Assembly: GCF_015500055.1 (NCBI RefSeq)
Contig: NZ_CP045492.1
Location: forward strand, 3,580,271-3,644,270
Direction: 5' to 3'
Length of the DNA stretch: 64,000 bases
Origin: Mesorhizobium sp. NBSH29
GTDB lineage: Bacteria; Pseudomonadota; Alphaproteobacteria; Rhizobiales; Rhizobiaceae
Shown: positions 19,319 through 27,311 of the stretch, in pieces
How positions within the stretch are numbered: the first letter of the stretch is position 1
Layout: every line of letters begins with the position of its first letter
Translations under genes and position numbers: made by a program
Notes under the pieces: generated by a model
Told to the model about the DNA's origin: nothing
What the model saw: only the letters and a program-made list of their open reading frames with translations
Database searches by the model: none

Positions 19319-20533
19319 ATGAAGATCACCGACGTCAAGACATTCGTGGTGGCCAACCCACCACCCCAGGCTGGCGGCCGCTATTTCATCTTCGTCAAGC
19401 TCACCACAGATGGCGGCGTGGTCGGCTATGGCGAAGCCTATAATGCCACCTTCGGCCCGCACATAACCGCGCGCATGATCGAGGACTGCGCCGAGCGCTA
19501 TCTGGTCGGCCAGGACCCGCACGACATCGAAACCTTCTTCCGCCGCGCCTATTCCTCCGGCTTCTCGCAACGCCCGGATATTTCCATGATGGGCTGTGTT
19601 TCGGCGCTCGAAATGGCCTGCTGGGACATCATCGGCAAGGAAGCCGACAAGCCGGTCTACAAGCTGCTCGGTGGCCAGGTCCATGAAACCCTGCGCACCT
19701 ATACCTACCTCTATCCGCAGACCGGCAGCGTCTATCCCGACGAGGCAGACGGCGCGAAAAATGTCTACAACGACCCCGACATGGCAGCCGAATGCGCGCT
19801 CGACTATATGCGCCAGGGTTTTAACGCCGTGAAGCTGGACCCCGCCGGCCCCTACACCGCCTTTGACGGCCACCAGCCGCGCCTGATCGACATCGACCTG
19901 TCAGCCCGCATGATGAAAGCCATCCGCGAGGCTGTCGGCACCGGCGCGGACATTTTGTTCGGCACCCACGGCCAGTTCACCGCATCGGGCGCGCTGCGCA
20001 TGGCGCGTGCCATTGAGCCCTATGATCCGCTCTGGTTTGAAGAGCCCGTCCCGCCGGACATGCCCGAAGTGATGGCGCAAGTGGCGCGCGGCACATCCAT
20101 CCCCATCGCCACCGGCGAGCGGCTCACCACCAAATGGGAGTTTGCCCGCATCATCGAAAACCGCGCGGCAACCATCCTCCAGCCGGATCTTGGGCGCTCC
20201 GGCGGCATTCTTGAAACCAAGAAAATCGCCGCCATGGCCGAGGCCTATCACATTCAGATCGCCCCCCATTGCTATTGCGGCCCCATCGTCGGTGCCGCCA
20301 ATATCCAGCTCGCAACCACCCTGCCCAACTTCCTCATCCTTGAAGCGATCAAGCAATGGGACGGCTTCCACGCCGAGCTTCTCACCAAAAAAATCGAGTG
20401 GCAGGATGGCCATGTCATCCCCTCAAAGGAACCCGGTCTCGGCGTCGAATTGAACGAAGCCGTGTGCGAGGCACACCCGTGGACCGGCGATCAACTGCAC
20501 CTGCAAATGTCACCGACAGCGCTGGTCCCATGA
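19319..20533 (+). CDS. Mandelate racemase / muconate lactonizing enzyme family sugar-acid dehydratase
   Basis: The 404-residue enolase-superfamily protein has the capping domain (GYGEAYNATFGPH) and barrel residues: VKLDPAGP (Lys), LWFEEPVPPDMPE (metal Glu), IATGERLTT (metal Glu) and IAPHCYCGPI (His base). GTHGQFTASGA replaces the common D-x-N metal site, as in the galactonate/mannonate dehydratase branch. It probably dehydrates or isomerises an acid sugar. GGGAGAG lies 10 bases before the ATG. Its stop overlaps the next start by four bases. Confidence 0.83.
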   Translation: MKITDVKTFVVANPPPQAGGRYFIFVKLTTDGGVVGYGEAYNATFGPHITARMIEDCAERYLVGQDPHDIETFFRRAYSSGFSQRPDISMMGCVSALEMACWDIIGKEADKPVYKLLGGQVHETLRTYTYLYPQTGSVYPDEADGAKNVYNDPDMAAECALDYMRQGFNAVKLDPAGPYTAFDGHQPRLIDIDLSARMMKAIREAVGTGADILFGTHGQFTASGALRMARAIEPYDPLWFEEPVPPDMPEVMAQVARGTSIPIATGERLTTKWEFARIIENRAATILQPDLGRSGGILETKKIAAMAEAYHIQIAPHCYCGPIVGAANIQLATTLPNFLILEAIKQWDGFHAELLTKKIEWQDGHVIPSKEPGLGVELNEAVCEAHPWTGDQLHLQMSPTALVP

Positions 20534-21453
20534 ACAAACGTCCCGCCTATGCGTTCATCGGCCTTGGCCATCTCGGTGGCAACCTTGCCGGCTGCCTTCT
20601 ACGTCACGGATTTGAGATCACGGTCTACGACCGCGACCCGGACGCCGTGGCGCGGCTTGTGTCGCTCGGGGCAACCGGCGCGGCCTCGGCCGCCGATGCC
20701 GCCTCCCGCGCCGGCAATGCCATCACCTGCCTGCCCTCACCCAAGGTGAGCGAGGCTGTGCTGGCTGGGCCCGGCGGCCTGCTTGAAGGCCTGCCGCAAG
20801 GAGGCACCTGGATCGAGATGTCCACCAATGGCCGCGACGAGATGATCCGGCTCGCCGGCATCGCGGCGGCGAAAGAAATTTCCGTCCTCGAATGCCCGGT
20901 GACGGGCGGCGTGCATCTCGCCGCCAAGGGCCAGATCACCGCGCTCGTGGGCGGCGACGCCGCTCTCTTGCAAACGCATCGTCCGGCCATCGACGCAATG
21001 TGCGCGCGGGCATTTCACATGGGTCCGCTCGGCTCTGCTGCAGTGATAAAAGTCATCACTAACATGCTGGCCTTCATTCATCTCGTTGCCGCCGGCGAGG
21101 CACTCATGCTGGCCCGGCGCGGCGGGCTCGACCTCGCCCAGGCCTACCACGCCATCGCCGCTTCCTCGGGCACCAGCTTCGTCCACGAAACCGAAAGCCA
21201 GCTGGTTTTGAACGGCAGCTATGACATCGGCTTCACTATGGATCTTGCGCTGAAAGACCTCGGATTTGCCGCCGCGATGGGCAATGAATTCGGTGCCCCG
21301 TTGGAACTCGCCACCCATGTGGAAGAGATTTTCGAGCGCGGCAAAGCGGCCTATGGCGGCGACGCCTGGTCGACCCAGATCGTCAAGCTCCTGGAAGACG
21401 CCACCGGCACCGACCTGCGCGCAGCCGGCTTTCCGGCCAAACTGGAAGCATGA
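20530..21453 (+). CDS. 3-hydroxyisobutyrate dehydrogenase-like NAD(P)-binding oxidoreductase
   Basis: The 307-residue beta-hydroxyacid dehydrogenase starts YAFIGLGHLGGNLAGCLLRH, has the substrate loop ECPVTGGVHLAAKGQITALV and the catalytic-Lys region AVIKVITNMLAFIHLVAAGE (the family's GxxGxxxKxxxN). It oxidises a short hydroxy acid, or reduces the aldehyde acid, in the cytoplasm. ATGA overlap with the upstream dehydratase shows co-translation. Tartronate-semialdehyde or related reduction would fit a sugar-acid route, but that is inference. Confidence 0.87.
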   Translation: MNKRPAYAFIGLGHLGGNLAGCLLRHGFEITVYDRDPDAVARLVSLGATGAASAADAASRAGNAITCLPSPKVSEAVLAGPGGLLEGLPQGGTWIEMSTNGRDEMIRLAGIAAAKEISVLECPVTGGVHLAAKGQITALVGGDAALLQTHRPAIDAMCARAFHMGPLGSAAVIKVITNMLAFIHLVAAGEALMLARRGGLDLAQAYHAIAASSGTSFVHETESQLVLNGSYDIGFTMDLALKDLGFAAAMGNEFGAPLELATHVEEIFERGKAAYGGDAWSTQIVKLLEDATGTDLRAAGFPAKLEA

Positions 21454-21541
21454 GCTATGTCTAAGACGGCTTTATTTTCAAACCTATAGGATGCAGGCCT
21501 GACTCAGCGTCACATCACGTTGAATCAACGCTTTAACCCGC

Positions 21542-22192
21542 TCAGCCTGCCTCGGTCACGATCGCGTCCATCGCAATATCATGCGGCAGCGGATAGATCG
21601 TCGGCAGCGCTGACGCGCTATATCCGATGCCGATCACCAGCGGCTTCGTCGTCATCGCAGCCAGCGTGCGGTCAAAAAATCCACCGCCGTAGCCCAGCCT
21701 AAAATTCTGCGCGTCAAAGCCCACCAAGGGCGAGATGACAATGCTCGGCATCACCGCAGGCCCATCCGCCGGAACCGGAATATTCCACACGCCCTTCTCA
21801 AGCGGATCACCCTTTTTCCACGCCCGAAAGATCAGCGGCGCGCCCTTCTCCACCACCAGAGGCAGTGCCGTATAGCCACCACGTTGGATGACTGTTTCCA
21901 TCCACGGCCGCAAATCCGGTTCACCGCGAAAGGGCCAATAGAGACTAATCATGTGGCCCGATACATCGCCAATCACACGGTCCAGACCCTCGCCGATTTT
22001 CACCGCCATAGCGGCGCGCACGTCTGCAGGAATGGCCAGCCGCGCTGCAATCTGCCGCTCACGCTCCGCCTTGCGCCAGCGCATAATATCGCTGCGCGTC
22101 TGCGCATCCACCGGCGCGCCACCTTCAAGCTCATGCGCGAAACAGGGCGGCGAGGCATAGCTGCCTGATGGGTCATCGTCGCTATTGATCAT
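21542..22192 (-). CDS. 5-formyltetrahydrofolate cyclo-ligase
   Basis: The 216-residue protein has the ATP/folate-binding motif NFRLGYGGGFFDRTLAAM near residue 165 and ISLYWPFRGEPDLRPWM in the first half, both typical of this enzyme (FthC/YgfA). It converts 5-formyl-THF to 5,10-methenyl-THF with ATP. I start at the ATG at 22190-22192 behind GGAGGAGG; the longer frame runs into the palindromic repeat upstream. In many proteobacteria this gene neighbours a 6S RNA; I see none here. Confidence 0.9.
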   Translation of the reverse strand: MINSDDDPSGSYASPPCFAHELEGGAPVDAQTRSDIMRWRKAERERQIAARLAIPADVRAAMAVKIGEGLDRVIGDVSGHMISLYWPFRGEPDLRPWMETVIQRGGYTALPLVVEKGAPLIFRAWKKGDPLEKGVWNIPVPADGPAVMPSIVISPLVGFDAQNFRLGYGGGFFDRTLAAMTTKPLVIGIGYSASALPTIYPLPHDIAMDAIVTEAG

Positions 22193-22290
22193 GGGCGGCC
22201 TCCTCCTGCGTAGAAGCATTTTACGCAGGAGGCGGTCAGGTGACCAGCGTGATGCGACATGCTCGGTCGCGGCGCTGTCAGTTTTGCGGC

Positions 22291-22474
22291 TGCCCCCTCT
22301 CCGTCTTGGGCTAGCGCCCAAGCCACCTCTCCCCACTTTTCGTGGGGCGAGGAACCCAAGCTGGACACTTGCCTCGCCCCACGAAAGTGGAGGCGGCGAC
22401 GTCTGCGACTGCCATTTCCTCGCCCCCACGAAGGGGGGAGAGGTGCCGAGCGCAGCGAGGCGGAGAGGGGGCTA
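22291..22474. repeat. Large interrupted palindrome with nested hairpins
   Basis: Two nested inverted repeats fill the spacer between sqdC and the cyclo-ligase. The outer arms (about 22291-22334 and 22432-22474) share CCCCCTCTCCG and ACCTCTCCCC with their complements. The inner arms (about 22333-22352 and 22372-22390) pair CCACTTTTCGTGGGGCGAGG with its near-perfect complement. Such CCTCTCCCC/ACGAAG...GGGGAGAGG elements look like dispersed rhizobial palindromic repeats. The right arm touches the sqdC stop codon. Confidence 0.75.
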
Positions 22475-23380
22475 CCGCGCCAACAGCCCTCGAACCACTG
22501 CCCGCACAAACGCATCCAGCGCATCCGCCCCGCCCGGCCGCCAGCCAAGCGACCGCAGCCGCTCCGTCGCCATCACATTGAGCGCCGCAGCATCCGCCCT
22601 CTCCGGCAACGGGCGCTCGACACCCATCAACGCCCGCACCCGCCCCAGCAAATCGCGATGATCCACGACCAGATCCGACACATTGAACACCTGCCCGCAA
22701 ACCGCATCAGCCGGCGCGTCCAGCATCAGAGCCACTGCCGCCGCCACATCCGCGCCATGCACCTCGGTCGCCACGCGTGAAGCAACCGGTCGGCCAGCCA
22801 GATAATCGTCAAACAATGTCTGCCATTTATGCGCCCGGCCATGTCCCGCAGGCCCGTAAACCCCAGTCACCCGCAGGCTCGCTCCGCACAACGCTTCATC
22901 GCTGAGCTTCGCCAGCGCCTGTTCGCCCAAAAGCTTCACCGCGCCATAGAGCGTATCCGGCTGCGGCACCATATCCTCCTGCAACATTGCTCCCGCAGCC
23001 TGCGTGCCATAGACAGCGCGCGTGGATAAAAACACGACACGCGCCACGCCAGCGGTCTTCGCAGCCTGAAAAAGCGCAACGCTGCCATCCAGATTGCGGC
23101 GCCGAAAGCCCGCCGCATCATCGCCCTCCCCGCCACGGTATTTTCCCGCAACATGGTCAAAAGCTGCATGGACAAATGCGTCTACACCAGCAAACACTGA
23201 AGAAAAGTCGCGGGCTGGATCAAGCCCACCTTCCACGAAAACCACCGGCGCGGAGAAAAACCCAGGCACAGGCGGCGTGCGTCCCATCGCCGTCACGCGG
23301 TCCCCGCGTGCCAGAAAATGCTCGGCAATAAAGCGCCCGACAAAGCCGGTCGCGCCTGAAATCAGCACATGGCGGCTCAC
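22472..23380 (-). CDS. sqdC: NAD-dependent epimerase/reductase, SqdC-like
   Basis: The 302-residue short-chain protein has the Rossmann start HVLISGATGFVGRFIAEHFL, the SDR-type STRAVYGTQA, and the catalytic Tyr-Lys in LYGAVKLLGE. The GTG start at 23380 overlaps the stop of the upstream glycosyltransferase (GTGA). Its position as third gene after sqdB and a glycogenin-like transferase matches sqdBDC of Rhodobacter and Sinorhizobium, where SqdC assists sulfolipid synthesis in an unclear way. Symbol rests on gene order. Confidence 0.75.
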   Translation of the reverse strand: MSRHVLISGATGFVGRFIAEHFLARGDRVTAMGRTPPVPGFFSAPVVFVEGGLDPARDFSSVFAGVDAFVHAAFDHVAGKYRGGEGDDAAGFRRRNLDGSVALFQAAKTAGVARVVFLSTRAVYGTQAAGAMLQEDMVPQPDTLYGAVKLLGEQALAKLSDEALCGASLRVTGVYGPAGHGRAHKWQTLFDDYLAGRPVASRVATEVHGADVAAAVALMLDAPADAVCGQVFNVSDLVVDHRDLLGRVRALMGVERPLPERADAAALNVMATERLRSLGWRPGGADALDAFVRAVVRGLLAR

Positions 23381-24195
23381 ACAGGCTCCGGATTGGTCAG
23401 CCCGGCCAGCGTCTCGTCGATCCGCTCGCCGCTGAAAAACGCCTGCCAAAGCGCGATCAATGGCGCCAGTTGCGCGGCCTTGGGATGGTCGTTCTCCCAC
23501 GGCTTTTCATACTGATAATGCACCACGCAAACGGACTTCCAATCCCACAATTCCGGCAAATTGAACCACACATATTGCAGCATGTTGAAAAACACCGGCA
23601 GCCCATGCCAATGCGGAAAATAGGCTTCCAGAAAGCTCTGATCCGTGCGCCGCCAAAAAGCATCCGGCGCATCAAGTTTTTCCAGCATGGCTGCAAAGGT
23701 TGCCGCACTGGGCAGCGCCACAAACACGCCCGAGTTCAGCCGGTGAAAATCAGCAACGCTCTCATAGACATTCGGTGCGGCGCAAAATTCCGGATAGGCA
23801 AACAGCCGGTCGATGTTCTTCACCACCACCGCATCGGCATCAATGAACACGCAGCGCTCATACTGCGTCATTTCCCAGAGCCTGAGCTTGGCAAAATTAT
23901 CGAGTGGCGTGTGGAAGGCCGGCTTGTTGCCCTTGGTAAAAGGCGCCGCCGCATGCAGCCGCTCGCGCTGGTGACGTTGGTTAAAACCGTCCGAAGTCGG
24001 CAGCAGGTCTGCAGGCAGCAGCAGCACGCCCAGCTCTGCCAGCGGCGCAAGGTCCTGCTCTGTCGCCCCGCCTGTGTGCAGCACCACAATATCAGCCTCA
24101 GTGCCGCTATGCTGCAAGGAGCGCACCAAGGCCAAAGCGCCCTTGGCGTAATCGGCATTGGTCACCAGCGTCACATAGGCAAAGCGCCTGCTCAT
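23377..24195 (-). CDS. sqdD: Glycogenin-like family 8 glycosyltransferase, SqdD-like
   Basis: The 272-residue GT8-type protein begins FAYVTLVTNADYAKGALALV and carries the metal/nucleotide-sugar motif CVFIDADAVVVKNID (DxD), LNSGVFVALPS and a late VHYQYEKPWE (His ligand). In sqdBDC operons the middle gene is the presumed transferase that moves sulfoquinovose from UDP-sulfoquinovose to diacylglycerol. It is six bases after sqdB and overlaps sqdC by four. Confidence 0.78.
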   Translation of the reverse strand: MSRRFAYVTLVTNADYAKGALALVRSLQHSGTEADIVVLHTGGATEQDLAPLAELGVLLLPADLLPTSDGFNQRHQRERLHAAAPFTKGNKPAFHTPLDNFAKLRLWEMTQYERCVFIDADAVVVKNIDRLFAYPEFCAAPNVYESVADFHRLNSGVFVALPSAATFAAMLEKLDAPDAFWRRTDQSFLEAYFPHWHGLPVFFNMLQYVWFNLPELWDWKSVCVVHYQYEKPWENDHPKAAQLAPLIALWQAFFSGERIDETLAGLTNPEPV

Positions 24196-24201
24196 GCAGC
24201 T

Positions 24202-25422
24202 TTAGCCCACGCTTTTCAGGCGCTTGCCTTCCGGGTCGCGCTCGATGGTCGGCGCAATGTCTTTCGTCCATGCCGAAACAGCGGGAATGCGGCTGCGGTC
24301 CACACGATAGGCATATTTCTGCGCCACCTCCATCACCTCGCCCAGCAGCCCTTGCTCCAGCGTGATCGGGTCGAGCCCAAGCGCCAAAAACTGCTCATTT
24401 TTGACAATAAGGTCATTCTCGGCCGCTTCCTTGCGCGGGTTCGGCAGATAGGCAACCTCGGCACCTGCAATCCGCGCCACCATTTCGGCCAGATCGCGCA
24501 CCCGGTGCGTCTCGGTCATCTGGTTGAAGATTTTCACCTTATCGCCGCGCTTAGGCGCGTTTTTCAACGCCAGATCCACACAGCGCACACTGTCCTGAAT
24601 ATGAATGAAGGCGCGCGTCTGCCCGCCCGTGCCATGCACTGTCAGCGGATAGCCTATCGCCGCCTGAATGAGGAAACGGTTCAGCACCGTGCCATAATCG
24701 CCATCATAATCGAACCGGTTGATCAGCTGCTCATGGCGCCGCGTCTGCTCGGTATGGGTGCCCCACACAATGCCCTGATGCAGATCGGTAATCCGCAATC
24801 CGTCATTCTTGGCATAAAACTGAAACAGCAACTGATCGAGACATTTCGTCATGTGGTAGATCGAGCCCGGATTGGCCGGATAGAGAATATCCTGCTTCAC
24901 CGTCTCGCCAGCCACGGTCTCGATGCCGACCGGCAGATAGCCTTCGGGGATCGCCGCGCCAACGGTCGAATAGCCATAGACACCCATCGTGCCCAGATGC
25001 ACCAGATGCGCATCAAGACCGATCTCCACCATCGCGTTCAAAAGATGATGCGTGGCGCTGACATTATTGTTCACCGTGTAGTTTTTGTGCCGGTCGCTCT
25101 TCATCGAATAAGGCGCGGCGCGCTGCTCGGCAAAGTGGATGATGGCGTCTGGCCGGTTGTCGGCCAGCCATGTCTTCAACACCTCGTAATCGCGTGCCAG
25201 ATCAATGAGATGGAAATGAATGCGCCGCCCGGTTTCCTGATGCCAGATGCGGGTGCGCTCCTGAATGGAATCCATCGGCGTCAGAGATTGCACGCCAAGC
25301 TCGGTATCAATCCAACGACGCGACAGATTGTCGAGAATATGAATTTCATGGCCCTGATCAGACAGATGAAGCGCTGTCGGCCAGCCGACAAATCCGTCAC
25401 CACCCAGAACTGCAATCTTCAT
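24202..25422 (-). CDS. sqdB: UDP-sulfoquinovose synthase
   Basis: The 406-residue extended SDR has the diagnostic SqdB features: KIAVLGGDGFVGWPTALHLS, ILDNLSRRWIDTELGVQSLT, the HFAEQRAAPYSM loop, HLGTMGVYG (Thr) and YHMTKCLDQ (catalytic Tyr-x3-Lys). It joins sulfite to UDP-glucose via a 4-keto-5-ene intermediate. GGAG lies 8 bases before the ATG at 25422. It heads the minus-strand operon sqdB-sqdD-sqdC for sulfoquinovosyl diacylglycerol, a sulfolipid that spares phosphate. Confidence 0.9.
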   Translation of the reverse strand: MKIAVLGGDGFVGWPTALHLSDQGHEIHILDNLSRRWIDTELGVQSLTPMDSIQERTRIWHQETGRRIHFHLIDLARDYEVLKTWLADNRPDAIIHFAEQRAAPYSMKSDRHKNYTVNNNVSATHHLLNAMVEIGLDAHLVHLGTMGVYGYSTVGAAIPEGYLPVGIETVAGETVKQDILYPANPGSIYHMTKCLDQLLFQFYAKNDGLRITDLHQGIVWGTHTEQTRRHEQLINRFDYDGDYGTVLNRFLIQAAIGYPLTVHGTGGQTRAFIHIQDSVRCVDLALKNAPKRGDKVKIFNQMTETHRVRDLAEMVARIAGAEVAYLPNPRKEAAENDLIVKNEQFLALGLDPITLEQGLLGEVMEVAQKYAYRVDRSRIPAVSAWTKDIAPTIERDPEGKRLKSVG

Positions 25423-25582
25423 CAGAATCACTCCGTCCAGCTATCGTCACGGTTGCTTTAGCGCGACTATGTGACAGCCGTACCATAGCGCAATATCCTT
25501 CTATGGAGGAGTACTGCCGTTATAAAAACAAGAGGATAGCTGCTCACGATTGAAGCGGGGCGTGTATCAATCCGTCAGGCCA

Positions 25583-25614
25583 ACAAAAAACCCCGGCGCA
25601 CAGGCGCCAGGGTT
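25583..25614 (-). terminator. Terminator of the Kazal lipoprotein gene
   Basis: On the minus strand a CCCTGGCGC / GCGCCGGGG stem (one mismatch, CTGT loop) is followed by TTTTTTGTTG. It lies 26 bases past the stop at 25640. Confidence 0.8.
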
Positions 25615-25639
25615 GTGGAACATAAATGTCTGTAGCGAC

Positions 25640-26125
25640 TTACTCGCACTCACCCCCGTCGATGATGCGGTAGCCCGCATTGTCGGCTTCGCAGGAATTG
25701 CTAAAAGTCCGCTCTTCACGGCCTCGACGCGCACATACGGGCTGATACTGCATCGTGCACATGCGCGGCTCATCCGGGCGGTCGGGGCGATCAGGACGAT
25801 CCGGTCTCCCTGGGCGATCTGGCCTGTCGGGACGATCCGGGCGACCGGGGCGATCAGGGCGGCCGCCGCCATCAGCGCGGCACTGGCCGTCGCCGATAAT
25901 GCGGAACCCAGCGCGCTCAGCCTCGCAGGAGTTCGAGAACGTCTGGCGCTCGCCGCCGCGGCGCGCGCAGACGGGGTCATATTGGCGGGTGCAATATTGC
26001 GGGCGATCCGGCGGAAAAGGCCGTCCGGGCCCTGGGCCGGAGCTTTCTTCAACAACACAGGCTGACAGCAGGCCAAATGCGAGCGTCAGCCCACCCAATC
26101 GTATCCACGAAATGCTTTTATCCAT
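25640..26125 (-). CDS. Lipoprotein with two Kazal-type protease-inhibitor domains
   Basis: The 161-residue protein has a lipobox (FGLLSAC), then two near-identical Kazal units. Unit 1 (about residues 44-83) has YDPVCARRGGERQTFSNSCE and unit 2 (about 119-160) has YQPVCARRGREERTFSNSCE, each with four of the usual Cys. They are joined by a low-complexity linker of Arg-Pro-Asp/Gly repeats. Kazal domains block serine proteases by presenting a loop between the first Cys residues. The ATG at 26123-26125 follows GAGGAATATT. It is predicted to sit on the outer membrane and inhibit foreign or own proteases; the target is unknown. Confidence 0.83.
   Translation of the reverse strand: MDKSISWIRLGGLTLAFGLLSACVVEESSGPGPGRPFPPDRPQYCTRQYDPVCARRGGERQTFSNSCEAERAGFRIIGDGQCRADGGGRPDRPGRPDRPDRPDRPGRPDRPDRPDRPDEPRMCTMQYQPVCARRGREERTFSNSCEADNAGYRIIDGGECE
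25772..25866. repeat. Low-complexity tandem repeat coding for the RPD/RPG linker
   Basis: The plus strand shows repeated GGGCGATC / GGACGATCC / GGTCGG units of about 9 bases, encoding Arg-Pro-Asp and Gly-Arg-Pro-Asp between the two Kazal domains. It is likely to vary in length between strains. Confidence 0.7.
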
Positions 26126-26217
26126 AATATTCCTCGTTCCCCGCCGCTTGCACAGATGCAAAGCCGAAAATCGCGATTCTCGCGCCGAAGGCAAGTCTGT
26201 ATCGCCGTCTGAGCTCG

Positions 26218-26685
26218 CTAGCGGACGAATGTGTTCCTAACGCGCTCGGATTTCATCACATAGCCCACCCACGCGCCGCCAATCCCTGCGAGCACCAGAA
26301 AAGGCAACAAGAATTCACTGGTAGCCAGATTGGCCATCGTGTTGACGCTGGACGTTGCCGTCACCCAAATGCCCACAGCGAAGGGTAATACGAGGCCAGC
26401 CACGTAGGTTCGGACGAACATCTTGGGAAATTCGATGCGCTTTTTGAAGAACAGAATGGACGTATAGATCAAGAGCGCAACAAAGCCGAGCCGCAGCACC
26501 GCGTCTCCGACAACAGCGGTAGGAAACGCAGATGCCGTTCCCTCGGGCAGGGAGGAATACTCCTGGAACATCCCCCTCAATATCTGCACAGGGCCCAATA
26601 TCTGGCCGATGGCCAAAAGCCCAAGCCAGCCGCTGATGCCCTCCAGCCGCTTCTTGTCCGAGGCACCGTCTATCTGTCCTGTCAT
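26218..26685 (-). CDS. DUF2569-like four-helix membrane protein
   Basis: The 155-residue protein has LEGISGWLGLLAIGQILGPV at the start, four predicted membrane helices, and ends YVMKSERVRNTFVR, the start and end pattern of DUF2569 proteins. The function of the family is unknown. GGGGGAACAGAACC precedes the ATG. It follows the VOC gene on the same strand at a distance of 69 bases. Confidence 0.72.
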   Translation of the reverse strand: MTGQIDGASDKKRLEGISGWLGLLAIGQILGPVQILRGMFQEYSSLPEGTASAFPTAVVGDAVLRLGFVALLIYTSILFFKKRIEFPKMFVRTYVAGLVLPFAVGIWVTATSSVNTMANLATSEFLLPFLVLAGIGGAWVGYVMKSERVRNTFVR

Positions 26686-26754
26686 GGTTCTGTTCCCCCG
26701 CTCTCAAGCAGGGAAACATCGATATGTGCGCGTGTCGAGTATTCAGTCCAGGCT

Positions 26755-27189
26755 TCAGGCCTTGGGCATCCGGGCATTCATCGCCCAGCGGACTCCGAAC
26801 GGATCGACCATGTCGGCGTAGCGGTCGCCCCAGAACATGATCTGCAAGGGCGTTTTCACCTCGCAGCCAGCATCGACCGCCCGCTGGTACCAGGCGTCGA
26901 TGTCATCGTTCGTCAGATTGAACACAACGGAATACCCTTGCGGCGTGACAGCCGGCATTCCATGCTCGGGATAGGGGTCCGAAAGCATCAGCGACGACCC
27001 ATTGATGTAGAGATGCAGGTGCATTGTACGCCCCTGCTCATCCGCTGGCATCATCACGGCGATCTCTGCATCAAACGCCTTTTTGTAGAATTCAGCCGCC
27101 TTCTGTGCGCCATCAACCTGCAGATAGGCCGTCAGGCCGCCTTTAACCTCAACCGCCGGAACTTCCGGCATTTTAGCCATGTCATTCAT
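26755..27189 (-). CDS. VOC-family (glyoxalase/PhnB-like) protein
   Basis: The 144-residue protein has LTAYLQVDGAQKAAEFYKKA and ends WGDRYADMVDPFGVRWAMNA, the PhnB/'3-demethylubiquinone-like' VOC layout. His residues in MHLHLYI may bind a metal. It is usually annotated as glyoxalase/bleomycin-resistance-like; the substrate cannot be deduced. GGAG lies 7 bases upstream of the ATG. Confidence 0.82.
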   Translation of the reverse strand: MNDMAKMPEVPAVEVKGGLTAYLQVDGAQKAAEFYKKAFDAEIAVMMPADEQGRTMHLHLYINGSSLMLSDPYPEHGMPAVTPQGYSVVFNLTNDDIDAWYQRAVDAGCEVKTPLQIMFWGDRYADMVDPFGVRWAMNARMPKA

Positions 27190-27311
27190 GTCTGTGCTCC
27201 ATGTTCAAACCGCGGATGCGGTTATCCCAAGGACGCTTGAGCACCGCCAGTGCCGACAAGGACCTGCACAAAAATTTCAACGTCGATGGTGCGGCGTCGA
27301 TGTCAGCAAAG

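Noticed and set aside
21454..22290. Possible 6S RNA beside the 5-formyl-THF cyclo-ligase gene
   Set aside because: 6S RNA often sits next to this gene, but no long bulged hairpin of the right form was seen; the spacer upstream is filled by the palindromic repeat instead.
23470..25461. A 663-codon plus-strand frame opposite sqdB and sqdD
   Set aside because: Long antisense open frames are common in GC-rich genes. The minus strand carries clear SqdB and GT8 motifs; the plus frame has none.
25772..25866. Short repeated units that could suggest a CRISPR-like array
   Set aside because: The repeats are in frame, about 9 bases long, have no unique spacers, and encode the Arg-Pro-Asp linker of the Kazal protein.
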